Below the pieces are notes generated by a model. That model searched no databases. It had not been told where the DNA came from and saw only the letters and a program-made list of their open reading frames with translations. The translations under genes were made by a program, and so were the position numbers. A stretch of 24,300 nt of DNA from Gemmatimonadota bacterium (lineage in GTDB: Bacteria; GCA-2686955), in the NCBI GenBank assembly GCA_026991065.1, contig JALXCG010000199.1:1-24300 (forward strand), written 5' to 3'. Shown one piece after another: positions 7,383-14,410 of the stretch; the first letter of the stretch is position 1; the number at the start of each line of letters is the position of its first letter.

Positions 7383-7424
7383 CTCATCGGGCAACTGATT
7401 CCGCAGACGCCCGGCGCCCCCCGG

Positions 7425-8801
7425 TCAGACTGTGGCGCCAGCCGCCACCGCGGCGCGCTGGACCAGATCTTCGACCCCGTTGGCCGATTCGCCAATAACC
7501 CGGAGAATGGGTTCGGTGTTGGATGCTCTTACGTGAATCCACTCCGCCGCCGTAGCCAGGCGTACTCCATCACGCGTGTCGACTTCAGCCCCCGGCAAGA
7601 CCGCGCGCAGGCGTTCCACCAAATCGTCGGGAACACCGCCGGTCAGGGGGAACGCACGTTTCAGCATGGGGGTGCGGGGGAGTGCCGCGACCAGGGCGGA
7701 AAGCGGCGCGGAGCCCTGGGCCAAGAAAGAGAGGATCAGCGCCGCGGCCAAGGGCGCATCGCGGGTGAAGTGCAGACTGGAGAGGATTACACCGCCATTG
7801 CCCTCACCACCGATGGCCCCGCCCGACTGACGAAGAGCTTCGGCAACATGGATCTCACCGACCGGAGTCCGCCGAGTCTCGGCCCCATGCTCCGCCGCGA
7901 TCTTCTCGACCATGGAACTGGTGGAGAGATTGGTCACCACCGGCCCGGCCACCCCTCGACCGAGCAGGTAGCGCACAACCAACGCCAGGGTGCACTCTTC
8001 GCCGACCGCGACGCCATCCTCGGTCACCAACGCCAGACGGTCGACGTCGGCATCGTGCGCCAGGCCGAGGTCCGCTCCGCTCTCACGCACCCGGGCACAG
8101 AGCTTGCCCAGGTTCTCGGGAATCGGCTCGGGATTGCGGGTAAACAGACCATCCGGCTCCAGATCGATCCCCTCGACCCGGCATCCCAAGCGGGTGAGCA
8201 GTTCCGGAGTCAACGTGCCACCGGCACCGCGACCGCAATCCAGCACCACGTGCGGAGCCCGGGCCCGAATGTCGGCCACCGCCACCATCTCCTGCTCCAG
8301 GATCCTGGTGATGTGATCCTCAATCGCCGTGGCGTCACTGCTGATCCGCCCAACCCGATCCCAGGGAACCAGCGCTTGCTTGGCAGCGTGCCGAGCCAAG
8401 ACATCCGCTGCTTCCTCCGGCAGCAGAAACATGCCGCGTGGGCCGATCAGCTTTAAAGCGTTCCAGGGGGCCGGATTGTGGCTCGCGGTAATGGCCAGGG
8501 CACCGGCCGCGCCGAGCGTTTCCACGCGCAGCATGATGGTAGGTGTCGGAGCCACACCGACATCGATCACGTCGCAGCCGACAGCCATCAAGCCTGCGGC
8601 GGCAGCGGCGGCGACCATGGGACCCGTGGGTCGGCTATCGCGTCCGATGATCACGCGCGGGCGATCGCTGCTTCCGGTCGCCGCGGCGTTGGCCACCGCC
8701 CAGGCACCAAAGGCAGTAGAGAAATCAATCACTGCCGCGGGCGTCAGGGTTTCTCCAACAATGCCACGAATGCCGGAAATACTCGCCATGAGTCGACTCA
8801 C
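7425..8801 (-). CDS. glmM: Phosphoglucosamine mutase, archaeal-like subtype of the phosphohexomutase family
   Basis: The protein has 458 residues from GTG 8801, chosen because GGAGG lies six bases upstream; ATG 8789 (four residues shorter) is possible but spaced 18 bases from it. Motifs in order: ISGIRGIVGE (8-17), phosphoserine loop AITASHNPAPWNALK (103-117, Ser107), metal loop DADVDRLAL (250-258), sugar-binding loop GEGNGGVIL (332-340) and phosphate-binding RASNTEP (425-431). Typical bacterial GlmM reads GEQSGH and PMM/PGM reads GEMSGH; GEGNGG is the form I associate with archaeal phosphoglucosamine mutases. Position next to glmS supports glucosamine-6-phosphate to glucosamine-1-phosphate conversion, though phosphomannomutase or phosphoglucomutase activity cannot be excluded. 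It starts 13 bases after the dnaB stop. Confidence 0.82.
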   Translation of the reverse strand: MSRLMASISGIRGIVGETLTPAAVIDFSTAFGAWAVANAAATGSSDRPRVIIGRDSRPTGPMVAAAAAAGLMAVGCDVIDVGVAPTPTIMLRVETLGAAGALAITASHNPAPWNALKLIGPRGMFLLPEEAADVLARHAAKQALVPWDRVGRISSDATAIEDHITRILEQEMVAVADIRARAPHVVLDCGRGAGGTLTPELLTRLGCRVEGIDLEPDGLFTRNPEPIPENLGKLCARVRESGADLGLAHDADVDRLALVTEDGVAVGEECTLALVVRYLLGRGVAGPVVTNLSTSSMVEKIAAEHGAETRRTPVGEIHVAEALRQSGGAIGGEGNGGVILSSLHFTRDAPLAAALILSFLAQGSAPLSALVAALPRTPMLKRAFPLTGGVPDDLVERLRAVLPGAEVDTRDGVRLATAAEWIHVRASNTEPILRVIGESANGVEDLVQRAAVAAGATV

Positions 8802-8807
8802 AGAGTT

Positions 8808-8812
8808 CCTCC
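8808..8812 (-). promoter_or_regulatory. Shine-Dalgarno site deciding the glmM start
   Basis: GGAGG on the minus strand lies six bases before GTG 8801 and just beyond the dnaB stop (8815). It favours the GTG over the ATG at 8789, which is too far from it. Confidence 0.6.
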
Positions 8813-8814
8813 AC

Positions 8815-10170
8815 TCAATACTCAGGCACACTCTCATCGGGCATGTAGTCCTCGAAGCGAGTGTAGTCTTTGATAAAGGTTAGTTTGACTCGGCCGATGG
8901 GGCCGTTGCGTTGCTTGCCGATGATGATCTCCGCCTCGCCCGCGATCTCCTGGACTTCGGGCGAATACATCTCCGGCCGGTGGATGAAGCAAACCAGGTC
9001 GGCATCCTGCTCGATCGCGCCCGATTCACGCAGGTCGGAGAGTTGTGGGCGCTTGTCTCCACCCCGACTCTCTACTGCGCGAGACAGCTGAGAGAGAGCC
9101 AGGATCGGCACATCGAGTTCCTTCGCCAGGGCCTTGATCGACCGCGAAATAAAAGCGATCTCCTGCTGTCGATTCTCCATCCGCGATGGGCCCGACATCA
9201 ATTGAAGGTAGTCCACGAGGATCATGGAGAGACCGTGACGGGCTTTGATCGAGCGGCAGCGGGAGCGCATTTCCAGCGGAGAGATCGCAGACGTATCGTC
9301 GATGAAAATCGGGGCACGATCAAGGAAGTCCACCGCGGTCAGGATCCGGCTCCAATCCTCCTGGTCCAGATCTCCGCTCCGCAAGCGTGAGGAGTTAACC
9401 CTCGCCTCCGATGCCAAAAGCCGCTGCACAAGGGCCTCTTTGGACATCTCCAGGCTAAACACGGCCACCGGTTCATCGAGTTCTATCGCCACATATTGCG
9501 CGATATTGAGCGCGAACGATGTCTTCCCCATCGAAGGCCGTGCGGCCAGAATGATCATGTCCCCCTTTTGGAAGCCTGAGGTCAACTTGTCGAGATCGGC
9601 GAACCCGGACGCCAAGCCCGTGACCGCCCGCGGATTGGCACCCAACTCTTCGATCCGGCGGATGGTGTCACCCAGGATCTCACGCACCGCGACCGCCTGC
9701 CCCCCAGCACGCGCCTGGGCCAACTCAAACACCGCGGCCTGGGCGCGGTCGACAATCTCGTCCGCGGCATCCGCTGCGGCATAGGCTTCGGTTGCCATCT
9801 CACCGGCAATTCCAATCAACCGGCGGAGAACAGCTTTTTCCCGAATGATTTCGGCGTGATATTCAACATTCGCGGCGCTGACCACAGCCTCCGCGAGCGA
9901 GGTTACGTATTCGATGCCGCCAATCTCCTTGAGCTTGGCGCTCTTCTCGAGGGCCTCGCACACCGTATAGAGATCAACCGGATCCCCACGCCCGGCCAGC
10001 ATCCGCATCTCGTCGAAAATCGCCTGATTGCGGGGCCGGTAAAAGACCTCGTCCAGATTGGGGCCAAAGGCATCGACCACGCGCTCGAGCGCATTCGGGT
10101 CCACCAGGATCGACCCCAGAATCGACGCTTCGATCTCAACAGCCTGTGGTGGAAGCCGCATTTCACTCAT
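8815..10170 (-). CDS. dnaB: Replicative DNA helicase
   Basis: The protein has 451 residues, normal for DnaB, with no intein. The N-terminal primase-interacting domain begins LPPQAVEIEASILGSIL (6-22). The RecA-like C-terminal domain has Walker A ARPSMGKTS (210-218), VFSLEMSKEALVQRLL (237-252), Walker B MILVDYLQLM (316-325) and LSQLSRAVESRGGDKRPQLS further on with the arginine-finger region and DNA-binding loops. It forms the hexameric helicase at the replication fork, unwinding 5' to 3' on the lagging-strand template. ATG 10170 overlaps the upstream udg stop as ATGA, so translation is probably coupled to the glycosylase. In many genomes dnaB sits beside rplI or alr; linkage here to coaBC, udg and glmM is less usual. 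Confidence 0.97.
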   Translation of the reverse strand: MSEMRLPPQAVEIEASILGSILVDPNALERVVDAFGPNLDEVFYRPRNQAIFDEMRMLAGRGDPVDLYTVCEALEKSAKLKEIGGIEYVTSLAEAVVSAANVEYHAEIIREKAVLRRLIGIAGEMATEAYAAADAADEIVDRAQAAVFELAQARAGGQAVAVREILGDTIRRIEELGANPRAVTGLASGFADLDKLTSGFQKGDMIILAARPSMGKTSFALNIAQYVAIELDEPVAVFSLEMSKEALVQRLLASEARVNSSRLRSGDLDQEDWSRILTAVDFLDRAPIFIDDTSAISPLEMRSRCRSIKARHGLSMILVDYLQLMSGPSRMENRQQEIAFISRSIKALAKELDVPILALSQLSRAVESRGGDKRPQLSDLRESGAIEQDADLVCFIHRPEMYSPEVQEIAGEAEIIIGKQRNGPIGRVKLTFIKDYTRFEDYMPDESVPEY

Positions 10171-10994
10171 GAGGTGATCAACCCAATCTGCAGCGCCGCC
10201 TCACGGAAATCGGCCTCAACTTGGGCGCGCGCCGCCGGATTGCGCAGCACATACGCCGGGTGATACGTGGCGATCAGCGGAATGCCATGATGCTGGTGAA
10301 GCCGGCGCCGCAAACGTGCCATGGGAACCTGCTTGCCGGTCAATGACTGGGCTGCGAAGCGCCCGAGTGCGATGAGAATCTGCGGCTGAAAAATCTCCAA
10401 CTGACGCCGCAGAATCGAATCGCAAGCGTTGACTTCGGTCGGGAGCGGATCACGATTGCCCGGTGGTCGGCACTTCAGGACGTTGCAGATAAAAACGTTG
10501 CGTTGCCGACTGAGCCCCACCGCCGTCATCAACTCATCCAGAAGCTGCCCCGCGGGCCCGACAAAAGGCAGACCGCGGCGATCCTCTTCCGCCCCCGGCG
10601 CTTCACCGACGAGAACCACGCGCGGATCTGGAGACCCGGCCCCAAATACAAACCGCTTCCGGGTTGCGCCCAACGCGCAGGAGCGGCAGTTGCGCACTTC
10701 ATAGAAGAGCTTGGCCAGACGGATTCGCCGCGGTGAACCGGTGACCACTCGACCATCCGGAGCGTTCCAGGACTCCTCCGGCACCGGCGGAGTGGGGGCT
10801 GACTCCTCGGGGGGCGACTCCTCAGGGAGCGAGACTACTGGCACCGGCGTTGAAGCCTTCTCACAGGTTGGGCTCGCAGCCGTTTTGGCGGGCAAGATCA
10901 CCCACGGACCCCCGAGTGCGACCTGCTGCGCCAGAAACCGTGCCGCCTCCGCGCGCACCGTCGCAGCGTCGAGTTGCCGGTCGTTCTTGGACAA
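10167..10994 (-). CDS. Uracil-DNA glycosylase, family 4 (iron-sulfur type)
   Basis: The protein has 275 residues from TTG 10994, with AAGGG nine bases upstream; the only nearby ATG is out of frame. Residues 35-90 form a Pro/Glu/Ser-rich, probably disordered linker, and the catalytic domain follows. Four cysteines fit the 4Fe-4S ligands of family 4: CRSC (Cys103, Cys106), NVLKC (Cys175) and NACDSIL (Cys191). GEAPGAEED (130-138) is the uracil-binding and active-site motif 1, GLPFVGPAGQLLD (141-153) follows it, and HPAYVLR (245-251) is motif 2. The enzyme removes uracil from DNA to start base-excision repair. Its stop overlaps the dnaB start by 4 bases. A family 5 assignment is less likely because motif 1 has the family 4 form. 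Confidence 0.9.
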   Translation of the reverse strand: MSKNDRQLDAATVRAEAARFLAQQVALGGPWVILPAKTAASPTCEKASTPVPVVSLPEESPPEESAPTPPVPEESWNAPDGRVVTGSPRRIRLAKLFYEVRNCRSCALGATRKRFVFGAGSPDPRVVLVGEAPGAEEDRRGLPFVGPAGQLLDELMTAVGLSRQRNVFICNVLKCRPPGNRDPLPTEVNACDSILRRQLEIFQPQILIALGRFAAQSLTGKQVPMARLRRRLHQHHGIPLIATYHPAYVLRNPAARAQVEADFREAALQIGLITS

Positions 10995-11057
10995 ACCCCA
11001 GTTCCCTTCATCACCCCAGGGCGATCATTGGAAGCTCGCACCGTTGTGCCCCAGGCC

Positions 11058-12245
11058 TCAAACCTTCAGATAGCGGCTTGCGTAGTCGAGAATGCCCTGC
11101 GCAATCTCCTCCTTGGATGCCAACTCCAGGCGCTGACTCTTCTCATCTCTGGAGAATATTGTCACACTGTTGGTGGCGCGATCCAGTGCTGTTGCAGCCC
11201 GATTGGCGACGATGATGTCGACTCCCTTGGCGCGGAGTTTGCGGCGTGCCCGCTCCTCCACATCTTCGGTCTCCAGCGCAAAGCCGACAAAGAGTTGGCC
11301 AGGGCGGCGGAGAGACGCGGCGGCAGCCAGTATATCAACGGTCGGCACGAGCTTCAGTGACATCTCCCCGATGCTCCGGTCCATCTTCCCGGAGACCGTT
11401 CTTTCGGGGCGAAAGTCGGAGACGGCTGCTGCCATGATCAGCACATCGGTATCCGCCACACGCTCCAACACCGCTTGCTCCATTTCGGACGCGGTCAAGG
11501 CCCGATGCACCTCCACGGACGGCGGTGCCGGCACAGTGTGACGGGCCAGGATCAGGTCCACCTTCGCTCCTCGCTGCCGCGCAGCTGTCGCCAGAGCGAT
11601 TCCCATGCGGCCCGAGGAGCGATTGGTCAACACCCGGACCGCGTCGATCGGCTCTTCGGTCCCCCCGGCAGTGATGAGCACCCGGCGTCCCCGCCATGGA
11701 GAGTCGACCGGAGCCAGAATCTGCTCCACCTGGTCAACAATCAACTCGGCATCCGGCAGACGCCCGGCGCCACTCTCGCCGCAGGCCAGGAGACCGGAGT
11801 CAGGCGGAATGATGTGCGCTCCCCGATCTTGCAGGGTCCGCAGATTCCCCTGGGTGGCTTCATGCTGCCACATCAGCGTATTCATGGCCGGAGCGATGAT
11901 CAGAGGTGCGCGGGAGGCAAGCGCAAGTGCTGTCGGGGCGTCGTCGGCCAACCCAAGAGCGAGACGCGCCAGCAAGTGCGCTGTGGCCGGTGCAATCAAA
12001 ATCGCATCCGCTTCTCGCGCCAAGGCGATGTGGCGAATCGACTCACCCGACCGAAACGGATCGATCTCCACCGGATGCTCGGAGAGGGCCTCAAAGGTGA
12101 GCGGGGCAACGAATTGGGCCGCCGATTGCGTCATTACAACGCGCACGGTCGCACCCCGACGCCGCAACTCGCGAATCAGGTTCGCGCTCTTGTAGGCCGC
12201 GATTGAACCGGACACCACAAGGGCGATGGTCTTTGCGTGCAGCAC
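11058..12245 (-). CDS. coaBC: Bifunctional phosphopantothenoylcysteine decarboxylase / phosphopantothenate--cysteine ligase
   Basis: The protein has 395 residues from GTG 12245, with GGAGAG about six bases upstream. The N-terminal CoaC flavoprotein domain has VVSGSIAAYKSANLIREL (10-27), the active-site histidine in SIRHIALAREAD (69-80, His72), PAMNTLMW (119-126) and the flap cysteine in GLLACGESGAGRL (151-163, Cys155). The CoaB ligase domain begins near 188 with VLITAGGTEEPID and VLTNRSSGRMG, then MAAAVSDFRP and the lysine segment LKLVPTVDIL. Together they convert 4'-phosphopantothenate, cysteine and a nucleoside triphosphate to 4'-phosphopantetheine in coenzyme A synthesis. Position directly behind rpoZ and gmk is a common bacterial arrangement. 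It is 45 bases from rpoZ and 63 bases ahead of the glycosylase gene. Confidence 0.96.
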   Translation of the reverse strand: MLHAKTIALVVSGSIAAYKSANLIRELRRRGATVRVVMTQSAAQFVAPLTFEALSEHPVEIDPFRSGESIRHIALAREADAILIAPATAHLLARLALGLADDAPTALALASRAPLIIAPAMNTLMWQHEATQGNLRTLQDRGAHIIPPDSGLLACGESGAGRLPDAELIVDQVEQILAPVDSPWRGRRVLITAGGTEEPIDAVRVLTNRSSGRMGIALATAARQRGAKVDLILARHTVPAPPSVEVHRALTASEMEQAVLERVADTDVLIMAAAVSDFRPERTVSGKMDRSIGEMSLKLVPTVDILAAAASLRRPGQLFVGFALETEDVEERARRKLRAKGVDIIVANRAATALDRATNSVTIFSRDEKSQRLELASKEEIAQGILDYASRYLKV

Positions 12246-12290
12246 GACGGTCTCTCCGACTAACGATGGTCTGGGTGACCGATCTCGGGG

Positions 12291-12680
12291 CTACTCGGGC
12301 GCCGATGCGCTGCTGTCGATCTTGATCTCGGCCTCTTCCGCCGGCGGCGCTTCGCTGCTGGGCGCATCCTCTTGCGCAGGTGTCGCCAACGAGGCTTCCA
12401 CCTCTTCGGCCGCAGCTTCGATTACGCCGGGAAGACCGGAAGCGGTGGCGGAATGGGACAATCCCTCGAGCGCGTCAAAGCTGACTTCCGCGGGTTCCGG
12501 GGCCTCCCAGTATTCAAACTTCACGTTGCCATTGAGGAACCGGTCCACCGCCAGGGTTGTGACCTGGAAATCCACATTCTGGCCACGCAAACGATTGTTG
12601 ATCCGGCGGGCTTCCTTGGCGATCACCATGATCGCCTCGTACTTCCCGGGGAGTTCGTTGAGCTTCGCTTCGTTTTCCAT
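12291..12680 (-). CDS. rpoZ: RNA polymerase omega subunit with long acidic tail
   Basis: The protein has 129 residues from ATG 12680, preceded by GGAGAGAGG immediately upstream; ten extra in-frame residues toward gmk lack such a site. The omega core is recognisable as LPGKYEAIMVIAKEARRINN (9-28), the helix that clamps the beta' C-terminus and helps assemble RNA polymerase. A divergent middle part has FLNGNVKFEYWE. From about residue 70 on, the sequence is rich in Glu, Ala, Pro and Ser and strongly acidic, longer than the tail of a typical 70-90 residue omega. The gmk-rpoZ-coaBC order supports the call, since omega commonly follows guanylate kinase. Confidence 0.85.
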   Translation of the reverse strand: MENEAKLNELPGKYEAIMVIAKEARRINNRLRGQNVDFQVTTLAVDRFLNGNVKFEYWEAPEPAEVSFDALEGLSHSATASGLPGVIEAAAEEVEASLATPAQEDAPSSEAPPAEEAEIKIDSSASAPE

Positions 12681-12706
12681 GCCCTCTCTCCTTTTTGAAC
12701 AGCCGT

Positions 12707-13375
12707 TCATTCAGACGAAATCGTATTTTCGTTCCACCCGTGCACGCGAAGGCGATGGCCGCGCCGCCCTTCGCTGCGAACAATCTCCGCCACGCGTTGC
12801 ACTGCGGCATCAAGATCATCGTTCAGAACCAGATAGTCATAGTCCCCCATTCGGGCCATCTCTTGACGCGCGTTCTGCAAGCGCAGACGGATCGTCTCTT
12901 CGGATTCATCGCCGCGGCCGCGCAATCTCTGCTCCAACTCCTGCCACGATGGTGGCAGCACAAAAATCAGCACGGTCTCCGGCAGCGCCCTCTTGAGTTG
13001 GATTCCACCCTGGACATCAAGATCCGCCAAGACAATGTTCCCGGCGTCCACCTGATCGCGAATGAGGCAACGATCGGTGCCATAGAGGTTGCCGTGCACC
13101 TCGGCCCACTCCACGAAGTTGCCGGCATCGATCCGGCGCTGAAACTCCGCGCGGTCAACAAAAAAGTAGTCGCGACCATCGACTTCGCTCGGTCGCCGCC
13201 GGCGGGTTGTCACCGAGACTGAATAGGTCGTGCCTGGAACGCTCTCCACCAAGCGCCTGCAGATGGTCGTCTTTCCAGCTCCCGAAGGGGCCGAAAGGAC
13301 CACGGGGAAACCATCCCCCTGGAGCACAAACCGTTTGCCTGATGCCGCAGTTCGGGATACGCGATCTGCCTTCAT
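12707..13375 (-). CDS. gmk: Guanylate kinase
   Basis: The protein has 222 residues. The P-loop is SAPSGAGKTT (28-37). The GMP-binding region follows as SVTTRRRRPSEVDGRDYFFV, then FVEWAEVHGNLYGT and VLADLDVQGGIQLK with the catalytic-site aspartates; FVLPPSWQELEQRLRGRG and the RLQNAR lid segment complete the fold. The enzyme phosphorylates GMP to GDP with ATP in the cytoplasm. ATG 13375 overlaps the yicC stop as ATGA, and rpoZ begins 26 bases after the gmk stop. A basic N-terminal extension of about 20 residues precedes the domain; since the coupled ATG is well supported, it is probably real. Confidence 0.97.
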   Translation of the reverse strand: MKADRVSRTAASGKRFVLQGDGFPVVLSAPSGAGKTTICRRLVESVPGTTYSVSVTTRRRRPSEVDGRDYFFVDRAEFQRRIDAGNFVEWAEVHGNLYGTDRCLIRDQVDAGNIVLADLDVQGGIQLKRALPETVLIFVLPPSWQELEQRLRGRGDESEETIRLRLQNARQEMARMGDYDYLVLNDDLDAAVQRVAEIVRSEGRRGHRLRVHGWNENTISSE

Positions 13376-14268
13376 TCGAGATTCGCCACCTGTTCCCGAA
13401 TGCGCTCAACCTCCTCCTTCATGCCCACGACCTCCTGCGCAATTGCCGCGGAGTAGGCTTTGGCCCCCAAAGTATTGCACTCGCGCTGCAACTCCTGAGC
13501 CAAAAAGTCGAGACGCCGCCCAACCACCCCGCCTTTGGCCAAGGTTCCTTCCACTTCGCCGAGATGGGCAGTCAATCGGTCGCACTCCTCGGCCACATCC
13601 AGTTTCTCCGAATATGCGGCCACTTCCTGGAGGACGCGCGCGGGATCCACGCTTCCCAGGTCGCCAACCAGACGCTGCATGCGCTCCTCCAGCCGCTCCT
13701 CATAGAGACGCAGGCGTTCTGGTGCGAGTTCCCGGATACGCTCCAGGCGAAGAGCGATCTCGGCCAGGCGCTCGCGGACGATGCGCACCAGTTTTGCTCC
13801 TTCACGCAGGCGCAAGCGATCGAATGCGGCGAGTGCTTCGGCCAGAGCCTGCATCACCGCATCGGGGGCAACCTCGGCATTGAGATCGGTCCCGCCAAAG
13901 AAACCCGGTATGGAGAGAAGATTCTGCAGAGTCAACGGGCCGGGGATGTCGAGGGTGTCCATCAACGTCCGCAACTCTCCCGCGATTGCCATTGCACGCT
14001 GTGGGTCAATCGACGCGGCTGAGGTACGCGACTCACCCTGGGTGACCACAACATCGACACGGCCACGTCGCGCCCATTCCCGCGTCAGTGCATCAATCGC
14101 CGGCTCCAGAGGAGCCAGCTCTCTCGGTACTCGGGAACGGATCTGTAGAAACCGATGATTGACCCCGCGAACTTCGACTTGAGCCGTAAGACCGGCCACT
14201 TGCGCCTGAGCCCGACCAAAACCGGTCATGCTGCGGATGGAGTTCGGATTGGGACGACCTGAAGCCAT
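13372..14268 (-). CDS. yicC: YicC/YloC family endoribonuclease
   Basis: The protein has 298 residues from ATG 14268, close to the usual 290. The family's N-terminal signature SIRSMTGFGRA sits at residues 10-20, followed by VEVRGVNHRFLQIRSRVPREL; a start at the internal ATG 14229 would remove only the signature's first residues and has no ribosome site. The C-terminal domain (DUF1732) has KLDVAEECDRLTAHL, GRRLDFLAQELQRECNTLGAK and a final helix VGMKEEVERIREQVANLE. Members in Escherichia coli and Bacillus are endoribonucleases. It is the first gene of the long minus-strand run and overlaps gmk by 4 bases, a conserved pairing in many phyla. No good Shine-Dalgarno is seen before ATG 14268, so the exact start is uncertain. 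Confidence 0.9.
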   Translation of the reverse strand: MASGRPNPNSIRSMTGFGRAQAQVAGLTAQVEVRGVNHRFLQIRSRVPRELAPLEPAIDALTREWARRGRVDVVVTQGESRTSAASIDPQRAMAIAGELRTLMDTLDIPGPLTLQNLLSIPGFFGGTDLNAEVAPDAVMQALAEALAAFDRLRLREGAKLVRIVRERLAEIALRLERIRELAPERLRLYEERLEERMQRLVGDLGSVDPARVLQEVAAYSEKLDVAEECDRLTAHLGEVEGTLAKGGVVGRRLDFLAQELQRECNTLGAKAYSAAIAQEVVGMKEEVERIREQVANLE

Positions 14269-14410
14269 GTAGCTATAAAGACCTATGGAGTGGCGTGGCG
14301 CATGAAAACGCCTCGCAACTCGCAACTCGCCGTGGCAAAGTAGTGATGAGTTACCGGGAACGCACCTGCATTGTACGCGAAACGATAATGATAGCCACTG
14401 TGAGGCCTCG
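14269..14410. promoter_or_regulatory. Divergent intergenic region with 7-bp tandem repeat
   Basis: These 142 bases separate the yicC and rqcH-like starts and must carry promoters in both directions. CTCGCAA occurs twice in tandem at 14312-14325 followed by CTCGC (14326-14330). GATAAT (14384-14389) is a possible -10 for the plus-strand gene and TACAAT on the minus strand (about 14376-14371) for yicC, but neither has a convincing -35. I see no RNA gene here. Confidence 0.35.

Noticed and set aside
7283-7424. glmS ribozyme in the glmS leader.
   Set aside because: The 142-base leader shows no recognisable ribozyme core or double-pseudoknot pattern, and the ribozyme is mainly a Gram-positive element.
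7272-8456. Plus-strand open frame of 394 codons.
   Set aside because: It is the antisense shadow of glmM, whose catalytic motifs are intact.
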